NCBI GenBank assembly: GCA_900129595.1
Contig: FQWG01000009.1
Coordinates: 124,001 to 188,000, forward strand
Reading direction: 5' to 3'
From: Flavobacterium frigidimaris
Lineage (GTDB): Bacteria; Bacteroidota; Bacteroidia; Flavobacteriales; Flavobacteriaceae
DNA: 64,000 bases
Positions 42,001 to 49,873 of the stretch are shown one piece after another. How positions within the stretch are numbered: the first letter of the stretch is position 1; the number at the start of each line of letters is the position of its first letter. The position numbers and the translations under genes were made by a program. The notes below the pieces were generated by a model. The model was not told the DNA's origin and ran no database searches. It saw nothing but the letters and a program-made list of their open reading frames with translations.

Positions 42001-42059
42001 TTACTACAGCCCTTCCTCCATTGAAAGTTTTTACAACAGGGCTTCAGTTTACTTTTTAA
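39027..42059 (+). CDS. SusC/RagA-family TonB-linked outer membrane transporter
   Basis: A 1010-residue outer membrane beta-barrel that imports large ligands with its SusD partner. After a signal peptide (to about residue 31, LARN) and a short poly-Gln tract comes a carboxypeptidase-regulatory-like domain (RVTGIVTDGVVPLSGVIISI, about 46-115). The plug follows (NVLAAMQGRMAGVSITQ, GNRPLYIIDGVPYSSDSGG, DADATAIYGSRGANGVVLIT), and the barrel ends in TTGLQFTF. This is the typical SusC layout and length. SusD starts 18 bases later, then an S9 peptidase. No glycoside hydrolase is in the operon, so the cargo may be a peptide, as in RagAB. Confidence 0.95.
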   Translation: MKIFSLSKGLVLLWYPFIFGFYLFCTPTLARNTLQFSSVQQQQQIRVTGIVTDGVVPLSGVIISIKNQRNTVVTDFDGKYNITVSFSDILIFTYIGYKTIEIPVARHLTINVQMQEDATALQEVKINAGYYSVKESQRTGSISKISSKDIEKQPVTNVLAAMQGRMAGVSITQNTGVSGGNFDIQIRGQNSLRSNGNRPLYIIDGVPYSSDSGGSDLTGIVLQGSTSPLNSINPGDIEGIEVLKDADATAIYGSRGANGVVLITTKKGKAGKTQFTANVSGGLAKVTRLMDLMNTEHYLQMRRQAFVNDGIAYGPTDYDVNGTWDQNRYTNWQKVLIGGTSEINDVQASLSGGSSGTQFLLNGNFHKETTVFPGDYNYRKGNLLANMNHESENKKFQVNFSMGYTAQQNNQPGMDITQQGILLAPNAPALYDQKGNLNWENSTWNNPISSLEGEYISRTNDLFANGLLSYKITPGLITKTSFGFTDTRFNDSRTQPSTIYDPAYEVGSEFSSIYVNNTTRKSWIIEPQLSWSKKIGKGKAEILIGSTFQQQNATQLVQEANGFSSNSLIYNLSSAFNVFDLVHSESVYRYQAFFGRVNFSWNERYILNFTGRRDGSSRFGPGRQFATFGAIGTAWLFSNEKFIKENFDFLSFGKFRASYGTTGNDQIGDYQFLNTYEATGNNYGGVIGLEPIRLFNPNFGWEINKKLELAIETGFFKDRIFITVGWYSNRSSNQLVGIPLPATTGFNSIQANLEATVENRGIELTLRTVNFQRQSFNWTSNFNLTIARNKLLSFPDLEGSTYQNQFVIGEPLNIKKVYHYTGINAQTGVYQFEDYNADGLITAVEDKQVIRDLNPKYFGGLQNTITYKKWQLDFLFQFVKQLNYSGSYGTGLPGTMTNQPVTVTDHWQNPGDIASHQKYSTGVNSQAVDAFYKYYASDAMITDASYVRLKNLSLSYTISEQVLKGVKCRLVFQGQNLFTFTSFKGADPESRFTTALPPLKVFTTGLQFTF

Positions 42060-42077
42060 TCCTTTAATTCAAATATT

Positions 42078-43508
42078 ATGGAAAAGAAATCAATTTTTCT
42101 ATTTATCCAAGAGCGTGTAATAGAGATCTCATTTAATAACTTTCTTGTTGTATTGCTTATATCAGGTATGATTCTTACACAGGGCTGTGACAACTTTGTT
42201 GAAGTGGATCTTCCGTCATCCCAGCTCACCCAGAGTGGAGTTTTTGAAGACAAGGCTACTGCCAATGCTGCTATGGTGAGTATTTATGCCAAAATGCGAG
42301 ATAGTGGTATCTTAAGTGGAAATCTTTCAGGGCTGTCCAATCAGATGGGAAATTATAGCGATGAACTAGTTTATTACGGCGATATTTCCGGTACCACTCG
42401 AGATTTCTACAACAATGCAATCCTGCCTTCCAATACAGAGGTTTTTAACTCATGGAGTAGCAGTTACAATCAGATTTATGCGGCAAATGCTATTATTGAA
42501 GCAGTAAGTGCTTCGAGTGCTCTGGGACTTAAAGATAAAAACCAATTAACAGCAGAGGCATTATTTGTCAGGTCCCTACTGCATTTTTATCTTTTGAATC
42601 TGTACGGAGATATACCTTATATAACCACAACCGAATATCAGAAAAATAGAGCAGCAAAAAAGATGCCCTGTGCCGAGTTGTATTCCTATATTATAAAAGA
42701 TCTCGAATTGGCAGTAACACTATTGCCTGAAGAGTATGTTTCCAGTGATCGTATACGTCCCAATAAATCCGTAGCGATGGCTTTGTTGGCTAGAGCATAT
42801 CTGTACAACAGACAGTGGGCAGAAGCAGCCAATGCCGCATCTTACCTATTAAACAATACCCAGACATACACTTGGCAAACTAATTTGAGCGACATGTTTT
42901 TGAAAGAAAGCACCACTACAATCTGGCAATTTAAGCCTCGTGTTGATGGACAAAACACGCAGGAAGGTGAAACGTTTATATTTACAGCAGGACCGCCGTC
43001 ACTTGTGGCTCTAAGTACAAACCTTATAAACGCGTTTGAACCGGGTGATCAGCGCAAAGAATATTGGATAGCAAAAGTTACTACGGGTACTGATACTTGG
43101 TATCATGCCAATAAATACAAACAAAGATCAAATACTTCTGGTTCATTAGAATATTCTATAGTATTTCGTTTGGCAGAACAATATCTGATTCGAAGTGAAG
43201 CCCGCGCTGAGCAAGGAGATCTAGCAGGGGCAAAAGAAGATTTGGATAAAATCAGACATACGGCAGGTCTTGCAGGAACCACGGCTCTGAGTCAGTCCCA
43301 GATGCTTAAGGCTATACTTCAAGAAAGAAGAGTGGAATTCTTTACAGAATATGGACATCGTTTTTTTGATTTAAAAAGAGCAAATCATTTAGATGAATCG
43401 CTATCGCCATTAAAGACAGGGTGGGATACAACAGATAAGTTATTGCCGCTACCCGAGTCAGAGTTAATCCTTAATCCAAATTTAAAACCTCAAAATCCTG
43501 GTTATTAA
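42078..43508 (+). CDS. SusD/RagB-family surface lipoprotein
   Basis: The 476-residue ligand-capturing lid of the SusC partner. The lipoprotein signal is unusual in that about 20 charged and polar residues precede the hydrophobic stretch FLVVLLISGMILTQGC, with Cys37 as the lipidated residue. The SusD fold is visible as helical repeats (YNQIYAANAIIEAV, ALFVRSLLHFYLLNLYGDIP, VAMALLARAYLYNRQWAEAA) and the C-terminal signature ILQERRVEFFTEYGHRFFDL. It lies 18 bases after SusC and 16 before the S9 peptidase, so the three genes form one operon. Confidence 0.94.
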   Translation: MEKKSIFLFIQERVIEISFNNFLVVLLISGMILTQGCDNFVEVDLPSSQLTQSGVFEDKATANAAMVSIYAKMRDSGILSGNLSGLSNQMGNYSDELVYYGDISGTTRDFYNNAILPSNTEVFNSWSSSYNQIYAANAIIEAVSASSALGLKDKNQLTAEALFVRSLLHFYLLNLYGDIPYITTTEYQKNRAAKKMPCAELYSYIIKDLELAVTLLPEEYVSSDRIRPNKSVAMALLARAYLYNRQWAEAANAASYLLNNTQTYTWQTNLSDMFLKESTTTIWQFKPRVDGQNTQEGETFIFTAGPPSLVALSTNLINAFEPGDQRKEYWIAKVTTGTDTWYHANKYKQRSNTSGSLEYSIVFRLAEQYLIRSEARAEQGDLAGAKEDLDKIRHTAGLAGTTALSQSQMLKAILQERRVEFFTEYGHRFFDLKRANHLDESLSPLKTGWDTTDKLLPLPESELILNPNLKPQNPGY

Positions 43509-43524
43509 AATAAGACTCTATTTT

Positions 43525-46167
43525 ATGAAATACAATATAGATAAATTATTCCGAAGAATACCACTGATTGTCAGATGTACAATATTGGTCACTCTTTTGA
43601 CACCGTCTTTTGGGTTTGCACAAGGTAATGCTAAAAAACAGATTACAAAAGAGGACTATTCTTTATGGAGTAATCTTAGAGTGGGCAAACTTAGCCAAAG
43701 TGCAAAATGGGTAAGTTTTTCTCTTTTTTATGAAAGTGGCGAAGATACCCTATTTGTTAAAAATAGTACTGCAACCAAAACCTATAGTTTTCCTGGAGCA
43801 AGTAAAGGAGAGTTTATCGCTGATAATTGGTTTTCTGCGATGAGCTCTAAAGGGGAACTTGTAATTGTTGATTTGTTAACTTCAAAGCGAGAGATTAACG
43901 CAGAGGTAATCCGATATGATTTAAGAGTTGGAACAAAAGACATCATCCTTTTAAAAAAGAGGGCAGATGGCAAAAAAGATCTGGAACTAAAAAATGTAGT
44001 CACTAAGAAATCCCTGCTCTTAAAAGATATTGAAAACTATTGGTATAACTCAGGCAGAGATGCTGTGATCTATACGACAAAATCTGAAAACAATACAGCA
44101 ATCGGGCTTTTTAATTTGCGTGATAATACCACTACTATAATAAACAATAATCCTAACGCTTTTCAATATTCAGATATAGTTTGGCAAAAAGGCGGAAAGT
44201 CTATAGCTTTTTTACTACACCCTTTGGAAGGTAGTAAAAAAACATACCGTACTTGCGTTGGGTACTATAGGTTAGCAGAGGATAAGTTTTATAGTTTTAA
44301 TCCGTCTGCGCAGGATCATTTTCCTGAAGATATGGAAATAATCACATCTTCTTTTGCCTATCTCAGCATTTCGGAGGATGGCAAAAGAATATTTTTTGGA
44401 CTAGAGAAAGCTGTAATTCCAGTGGATCTCTCACAGGTGCAGACTTGGAGTACAAAGGATAAATATCTTTATACTGCTAAAGTACAGATTGATGGTTGGG
44501 ACAGAGCAGCAAAAGTAGCAGTGTGGTGGCCTGAGCGGAATAGTTTTAAGCGTATTACAGATAATGAATTTCCGAAATTGATGTTAAGCGCTGACCAAAA
44601 ATATGCTTTTCTTTACAATCCTGAGCAATATGAACCGCAGGAAAACCGTGAAGCTCCTCTTGATATTTATATTTTGGATCTGGAAACAGGTACCCGCAAA
44701 CTTTTGTTGCAGAATCAGTTGGGTAAGGAAGCGGCAATATCTATTTCTGTATATGAAAAATACATTGTTTATTTTAAAGACAGAGATTGGTGGGCTTATG
44801 ATATAGTAAGTGGGCAGCACAAAAATCTTACTAAAGAGTTGGGGGTTTTCTTTTCAGATAACGAGTCCGATAGGCCGGAACAGGCTAGTCCTTTTGGTAA
44901 TCCGGGATGGATACAAGGTGATAAAACTCTTTTTGTTTACGATAAATATGATATCTGGAGTATCGCAATAGATGGAAGATGTGCACTTCGATTAACTAGT
45001 GGTCGTGAAGATAAAACCACTTACAGAATTGTTGCTCAATCAACCCAGCAGTCTTTCAAAATGAACTATGACGGAAGTTATAAAGGGGTATTTGAATCTA
45101 AAGACAGATTGCTGATCAAGGCCGAAGCCTTGGAATATACAGGCTATTGTTTTTGGGATAAAAAAGCTGGATTGCAGTCCTTGATAGACAAGATGATGTA
45201 TACGAGTGAATTTATTGCATCAGCCAAGAATGATAGTTATGTTTATAAGGAAGAGAACTACAATTTATCGCCGAGATTGCTTATTAAAGAGAAATCAAAT
45301 TCAAAAGCAAAAATGCTTTTTCAAAGCAATTCGCAACAGGCAAAATACTATTGGGGATGTTCTAAACTAATTTCTTATACCAATTCCAAAGGAAGTATTT
45401 TAAACGGTGTCTTGTTCTATCCTGCAAATTATCTTGCTGGTGCAAAATATCCAATGGTAGTGCAAGTCTACGAAAAGCAATCCAAAGAATTGTATCGCTT
45501 TGTAAATCCATCACAGAAAAACCCGACAGGATTTAATATTGCTAATTTTAATTCAAAAGGATACTTCGTTTTTTTGCCTGATATTGTTTATCAAGTTGGG
45601 GACCCGGGATCTTCAGCGGTAGATTGTGTTGTTTCAGCAACTAAGCACGTTATTGGCAGTGAATCGTCTATTGATAGTACCCGTATAGGTCTTATAGGTC
45701 ACTCTTATGGTGGATATGAAACAGATTATATCATCACGCAAACCAATATGTTTAAAGCCGCAGTGGCAGGTGCTGCTATTACCGATTATGTAAGTGGTTA
45801 TCTTTGGGCAACATGGGGATTTGAAAAACCTAATTTTTGGCAGTATGAATTTGGGCAGTTAAGGATCGGGAGATCTCTGTATGAAGATTTCGCGTCGTAT
45901 TTGAGAAACTCGCCAATTTACCATGCCCATAAAGTGAACACACCGTTGTTGTCATGGACAGGCGAACAGGATAGTCAGGTGCATTATTATCAGAGTATTG
46001 AATTTTATCTGGCCCTAAGACGCCTTGGAAAAATACATACGATGCTGCTGTATCCAGGAGAAGGTCATGTGCTTATGGATAAAAAAAATCAAAAAGATCT
46101 GACCCGGCGAATTGAAGATTGGTTTGACTATTACTTAAAAGGGAATATAAAGCCTGAGTGGTTGTAA
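43525..46167 (+). CDS. S9 (prolyl oligopeptidase) family serine peptidase, exported
   Basis: An 880-residue peptidase. A signal peptide (to about residue 33, SFGFAQ) is followed by a diverged beta-propeller domain (about 40-600) and a C-terminal alpha/beta-hydrolase domain. The catalytic triad is visible: Ser727 in LIGHSYGGYE, Asp816 in GEQDSQVHYY, and His848 in GEGHVLMDKK. Its place as third gene of the SusC-SusD operon suggests that it trims peptides captured by the transporter, in the periplasm or at the surface. Enzymes of this family cut short peptides because the propeller excludes folded proteins. Exact specificity is unknown. Confidence 0.9.
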   Translation: MKYNIDKLFRRIPLIVRCTILVTLLTPSFGFAQGNAKKQITKEDYSLWSNLRVGKLSQSAKWVSFSLFYESGEDTLFVKNSTATKTYSFPGASKGEFIADNWFSAMSSKGELVIVDLLTSKREINAEVIRYDLRVGTKDIILLKKRADGKKDLELKNVVTKKSLLLKDIENYWYNSGRDAVIYTTKSENNTAIGLFNLRDNTTTIINNNPNAFQYSDIVWQKGGKSIAFLLHPLEGSKKTYRTCVGYYRLAEDKFYSFNPSAQDHFPEDMEIITSSFAYLSISEDGKRIFFGLEKAVIPVDLSQVQTWSTKDKYLYTAKVQIDGWDRAAKVAVWWPERNSFKRITDNEFPKLMLSADQKYAFLYNPEQYEPQENREAPLDIYILDLETGTRKLLLQNQLGKEAAISISVYEKYIVYFKDRDWWAYDIVSGQHKNLTKELGVFFSDNESDRPEQASPFGNPGWIQGDKTLFVYDKYDIWSIAIDGRCALRLTSGREDKTTYRIVAQSTQQSFKMNYDGSYKGVFESKDRLLIKAEALEYTGYCFWDKKAGLQSLIDKMMYTSEFIASAKNDSYVYKEENYNLSPRLLIKEKSNSKAKMLFQSNSQQAKYYWGCSKLISYTNSKGSILNGVLFYPANYLAGAKYPMVVQVYEKQSKELYRFVNPSQKNPTGFNIANFNSKGYFVFLPDIVYQVGDPGSSAVDCVVSATKHVIGSESSIDSTRIGLIGHSYGGYETDYIITQTNMFKAAVAGAAITDYVSGYLWATWGFEKPNFWQYEFGQLRIGRSLYEDFASYLRNSPIYHAHKVNTPLLSWTGEQDSQVHYYQSIEFYLALRRLGKIHTMLLYPGEGHVLMDKKNQKDLTRRIEDWFDYYLKGNIKPEWL

Positions 46168-46190
46168 AACAATAGGATTTGATAAAAAAA

Positions 46191-46220
46191 ACAATGCAGC
46201 TCCATTTGGAGCTGCATTGT
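46191..46220 (-). terminator. Terminator between the S9 gene and the four-cysteine peptide gene
   Basis: ACAATGCAGCTCC and GGAGCTGCATTGT form a perfect 13-bp stem with loop ATTT. Read leftward it is followed by a run of T, so it ends the MauE-peptide operon. It may serve both convergent operons. Confidence 0.88.
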
Positions 46221-46239
46221 CATTATACAAGCAATAGCC

Positions 46240-46521
46240 TTATGGTCTAAAAACCGGTACAACACATTGATTGGCCGAATTTTTACCAAATAACTGGGCG
46301 CCACCTGCTGTGAGTCCTACGGTACAAACAAATCCGTTACTGTCTGTAGAACACATATCACGCTGCTCACAAGATGTTCCTTGTGGGTTCAGTTTGATGT
46401 ACCCTTGAATTGGTGTAGCTGCTTTAGAACGCACATTCATGGCATGGGTGGTAAAAGCACTAGCTATTGCAAGAGCAAATACGGCAACAGGTAGAACCTG
46501 TTTTGAAAATTTTGTTTTCAT
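46240..46521 (-). CDS. Small exported four-cysteine protein, DUF6520-like
   Basis: A 93-residue precursor. Residues 1-27 are a signal peptide (KQVLPVAVFALAIASAFTTHA), so the mature part is about 66 residues. It has four cysteines (Cys51, Cys57, Cys66, Cys86) in a Gly-, Asn- and Ser-rich sequence, which could form two disulfides. The overall pattern is like the DUF6520 family of Bacteroidota, whose function is unknown. It is the second gene of a leftward operon after a MauE-like membrane protein, 88 bases apart. It faces the SusC-SusD-S9 operon. A secreted signal, bacteriocin-like or carrier role is possible, but nothing proves one. Confidence 0.75.
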   Translation of the reverse strand: MKTKFSKQVLPVAVFALAIASAFTTHAMNVRSKAATPIQGYIKLNPQGTSCEQRDMCSTDSNGFVCTVGLTAGGAQLFGKNSANQCVVPVFRP

Positions 46522-46609
46522 GATTTATAATTTAATATGTTAGCGACCTACTCTTTTACAGGTTTTCGGTCTTTTCCCTGACACTGCAGTATATTTTCAT
46601 GATGAGATT

Positions 46610-48130
46610 TTATTTTTGACTTTTATTTTTATAGGCAGTCGTTAGCCTTTTATTTAATTTGTAATGGACCATATACTTTCCAATAAAACCGTAGAAATTA
46701 TCATTGAGAACAAAAAAGTTCTTCAGTCTTTGGTTTTTGATATGATAGATATAAAAACTACCTTTATAAAAATTGGTATTAAGGTCGTAGATATCAATAA
46801 TACTGGCATCCTTCCACATTTCAGCAGGTTCATATTTACCTAATAATGCTGAATTGACAAACAACAAATTTTTAAATACGCTACTTGTTTTATTGACTAG
46901 TAAAGGAGGAGCTGCCAATTTTATTTCCTGCCTGCTGGCAACTGTCGTCACTTTGATATGGGCTTTATTGACCGTATCTATTGTCTTACCGCGATAGCTC
47001 AGATTAAGATACTTATCAGTTACAATAAATTCATTGCGATACAGGTAAATGTAGATCAGCCTTTGAAGATCTTTGTCGTAATTGAGTGTTCCGTCGACAT
47101 CGAAAATTCCATCTATTTGTTTCTGTAATAATTTTGCATTAAAAATTACCTGTGGTTTGTCTCCAAATTGAAGTGATCCCAGTATGCTTTCGCCTTTTGT
47201 ATTGGAATTGGAACGAAATGCCAAGTTAATTGAATCCATGAGTTGATAATGAGAAAAAGTATTGCTTCCATTCCATTTTACAGATGCCTTCCAGTCTTTT
47301 ATCAGACCTTTATAAATAACAGGAACTGAACCGTCGATAAGATAAAAATTGGGATATAAAACACGAACCTGAACAGATTGGAATGGAAAATCAATTCGAT
47401 TTAGATGAACCTTAAAATCATCTCTTTTTTGCAAGGTGCTGTCAAATGCGGTGATTAGTAAAGGAGCTGTGTAATTGCCCAAGTATATCTTTTCTTTCGT
47501 GGCTCCAGCAAAATAATAGGAACTAAACTGAAGGTCAATTTCTCCTAGTTTTACAGCATTGCCAGGAAAACGACGTACAAAATTATTTCGATGCTCAATG
47601 ATGTCTTCTGATAGTATAAAAAGAAATGCAACAATACCAATACTAAAAAAAACAGTTATTGATAAAGTACTGGCAAGAACAGCAGGCTTTGTGAGATGCG
47701 TTTTTGGCATCATACCGGCCAGTATCAGAATACCTGCTGCTGCCAGAATTATAAAAACTGAATTAAAAATTAAATGTTCCCTCCATCCCATTTTTTCCAA
47801 AATGCCTCCGCAGGAACACGGAATAAAAGAACTGTAGTTTAGAATAATATAGATATATGCAGTAAACATAATCATAAGACTAAAAGATGCAAAGAGCCCC
47901 ATTAATCTCCATTTTTTTGACATGACAAGTAATGCAATGAACAACTCTGCTAATGGGACTATCCAGACAATGAAACCTGCAAAAGCACTTAATAAAGGTG
48001 ACTGTCCTAATTGTACTCGGAAGTTTTCAAAGTCAAGCAATTTACTTACTGCTGCATAAACAAATAAAGATGTATAGAATATACAAACGGTGTTGATGAT
48101 TATATTTTTAATTACTATACTTAATCTCAT
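46610..48130 (-). CDS. MauE/DoxX-like redox membrane protein with a large C-terminal extracytoplasmic domain
   Basis: A 506-residue protein. The first 175 residues have about five membrane segments of the MauE/DoxX type, with SSFIPCSCGGILEKMGW (Cys105, Cys107) as the likely redox-active pair. MauE proteins are linked to disulfide formation in exported partners. Residues 176-506 are a beta-rich domain outside the membrane (repeated strands such as VQVRVLYPNFYLIDGSVPV and RLIYIYLYRNEFIVTDKYLN) that resembles a small beta-propeller; this part is not in plain MauE. It is followed by the four-cysteine peptide gene in the same direction, an obvious candidate substrate. Confidence 0.78.
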   Translation of the reverse strand: MRLSIVIKNIIINTVCIFYTSLFVYAAVSKLLDFENFRVQLGQSPLLSAFAGFIVWIVPLAELFIALLVMSKKWRLMGLFASFSLMIMFTAYIYIILNYSSFIPCSCGGILEKMGWREHLIFNSVFIILAAAGILILAGMMPKTHLTKPAVLASTLSITVFFSIGIVAFLFILSEDIIEHRNNFVRRFPGNAVKLGEIDLQFSSYYFAGATKEKIYLGNYTAPLLITAFDSTLQKRDDFKVHLNRIDFPFQSVQVRVLYPNFYLIDGSVPVIYKGLIKDWKASVKWNGSNTFSHYQLMDSINLAFRSNSNTKGESILGSLQFGDKPQVIFNAKLLQKQIDGIFDVDGTLNYDKDLQRLIYIYLYRNEFIVTDKYLNLSYRGKTIDTVNKAHIKVTTVASRQEIKLAAPPLLVNKTSSVFKNLLFVNSALLGKYEPAEMWKDASIIDIYDLNTNFYKGSFYIYHIKNQRLKNFFVLNDNFYGFIGKYMVHYKLNKRLTTAYKNKSQK

Positions 48131-48852
48131 GTTTTCTGATTGTTTAGTTGACTATAATTGTAAAATGTTTAGATCATTCTGATTTTTTCCCTATATAAAT
48201 AGTGAAATTTAAAATTCTAGTAAACTCAAAAAAATAAAACCATTTTGATTACGATTCATTTCTTTGAAGCTGGAGCGAAAACAAAATTACAACAGGTTGT
48301 TCTACAGATTGTTACCAAAAACAGGCTAAAACTTTTAAAAAACAGGCTTTTTTCATTGCTAATAAGATGAAAAGAAGCGTTTTTCTTATTTTTCATTAGA
48401 GCTATTTTTTTAGTATTTAAAAATTAACTGTATTTATACCTTTTTTGATGGAAGAAAAATATAGTTTTATCACGTTTATTTGTAATTGTATTTCTGTTAG
48501 AAATGACTTTTTAATTATGAATAATTTATGGGATTATTCTTTGTTGAAAAGCGATACACTATTTAAAAAACATTATATCAAAAACAAGTAAAGTTATTTC
48601 TGAAGGGCTTTTTGTAGTTAAAACTTTAAAGTGATGGCTCTGAAATAAAATTGATATTTCTTATTTTCAATTTCATCAACTAGAAAAAAAGAAATATCAA
48701 TTACTTACACAAGCTGGGAAAAACTTTACTTAATGTAATTTAAAAATGAAGATAATATTTGTCTTTTAGAAAATTTGCAAAATTAGGAGGTATAGCAGAA
48801 GTCTAAAAAGAAATAATTAGTAGACTGTTGGGCTACAGAAAATAACAAAACT

Positions 48853-49115
48853 AGTAGCCAATATAAACTTACGGAAATTGCAAAAGTGCTAGGTTTAACT
48901 TTGAAAGGAATTAAGAATTTTTTCAGAAGAAGTTATCTTCAGTATTAGTGGTCGTATAGTTAATGACAAGGATAATATTTCAGTAATTCAAATATTAAAA
49001 TCAGCCAGCTCCCATTGAGCTTGCTAAACTGGTGTAGCTTTACGAATGTTTACTTCAGTTTAAAAAGAGAAGTGGAATATTTATGAAAGCTCATAAAAGA
49101 AAATAAATATTTTTG
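48853..49115 (+). pseudogene. Remnant of a Bacteroidota XRE-type regulator
   Basis: Three frames must be joined to read it. The first gives YKLTEIAKVLGLTLKGIKNF. After one extra T in the T6 run near 48918 the next gives SEEVIFSISGRIVNDKDN. A further shift gives PAPIELAKLV, an in-frame TAG, and LYECLLQFK. A third shift gives REVEYL. Joined, this follows the C-terminal pattern of flavobacterial XRE regulators (IAKALGV..IKNFSEE, then NPIEK.VELYE.LL..EKEK). At least three frameshifts and one stop show decay. The N-terminal helix-turn-helix is no longer readable. Confidence 0.65.
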
Positions 49116-49233
49116 TAAAAACAGATATTAAAAGTAGAGAAAGAGGAGTGGTAAGATTTTTTAAGTTGAAAAGCTACTTGGAATTTAAAAATTTGTAATT
49201 TCTTTATTAAGTAAATTGTAATAATATTTTTCT

Positions 49234-49241
49234 TATGTTTG
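49234..49241 (+). promoter_or_regulatory. -7 promoter box for the DUF5362 gene
   Basis: TATGTTTG matches TAnnTTTG, 27 bases before the ATG at 49268. Confidence 0.5.
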
Positions 49242-49267
49242 TTACTTAACCGAAACATATATAACAA

Positions 49268-49726
49268 ATGGAAGAAAATTCAGTTTTTGAGAAATTTGAG
49301 TTGCAGCTCGACCAATCTGCAAAAGATTTTTTGAAGGAGACCGTTAAGTGGGCTTACTTTTTAGGTATAGTAGGATTCGTTGGTATCGGATTTATATTGC
49401 TCATTGCAGTTTTTGCAGGTGCGATTTTTTCTACACTAGGAAGTTCAATGGCAGGTATGGGAGCTTATGGCGGTTCTTTTGGGACAATAATGACTCTTGT
49501 TTATGTTGTGCTGGCAGCAATTTATTTCTTTCCTGTTTACTATCTGTTTAAATTTGGTGCAAACGGGAAAAAAGCTTTTAGGGATAATGACAATGTAGCA
49601 TTAACAGCTTCTTTCAGTTACTTAAAATCGCATTACAAATTTATTGGGATTTTTATGATCGCAATTCTGGTATTGTACGGATTGATATTTGTGTTTTCTA
49701 TGTTTGGAGCTTTATTAGGAAGGTAA
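49268..49726 (+). CDS. DUF5362-like membrane protein
   Basis: A 152-residue inner membrane protein with three to four hydrophobic segments (FLGIVGFVGIGFILLIAVFA, LVYVVLAAIYFFPVYYLF, IGIFMIAILVLYGLIFVF). A conserved-looking soluble turn, FKFGANGKKAFRDNDNVALT, lies between segments two and three. This layout fits DUF5362, a family of unknown function common in Bacteroidota. It has its own -7 box and a strong downstream terminator, so it is a single-gene unit at the right border of the accessory region. Confidence 0.75.
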   Translation: MEENSVFEKFELQLDQSAKDFLKETVKWAYFLGIVGFVGIGFILLIAVFAGAIFSTLGSSMAGMGAYGGSFGTIMTLVYVVLAAIYFFPVYYLFKFGANGKKAFRDNDNVALTASFSYLKSHYKFIGIFMIAILVLYGLIFVFSMFGALLGR

Positions 49727-49827
49727 AATGAAATAAAAAATCAAACTTTAAAAAATCTAAATCCCGAACAATTGACAGAATCAATATTATTGGTTTATTA
49801 GGATTTGGAATTTGCTATAAAACAAGA

Positions 49828-49856
49828 AAGTCCTGAGATTCTCAGGACTTTTTTTG
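49828..49856. terminator. Terminator between the DUF5362 and DUF4369 genes
   Basis: AAGTCCTGAG and CTCAGGACTT form a perfect 10-bp stem around ATT, followed by a T-run on the plus strand. It serves the rightward gene and may also stop the leftward one. Confidence 0.85.
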
Positions 49857-49873
49857 TTTTATGTAGTTGTATA

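Larger units (their letters stand above)
48131..49267. other. Gene-poor region of 1137 bases
   Basis: AT-rich DNA without an intact gene. Its right half contains the decayed XRE-type regulator listed separately. The left part holds the upstream region of the MauE-like gene, with a minus-strand TAATTTTG box (48289-48282) that fits TAnnTTTG, and two copies of AACAGGCT (48321 and 48342 areas). A -7 box TATGTTTG at 49234-49241 precedes the DUF5362 gene. Confidence 0.55.

Noticed and set aside
48131..48780. Possible CRISPR-like or tandem repeats (AACAGGCT twice, CAGGTTGTT and CAGATTGTT)
   Set aside because: Only two short copies with no regular spacing; chance or minor repeats.
36105..49267. Integrative element with the tRNA-Thr 3' end as attachment site
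   Set aside because: The only second copy of the tRNA end is the adjacent full tRNA, and no integrase gene was found.
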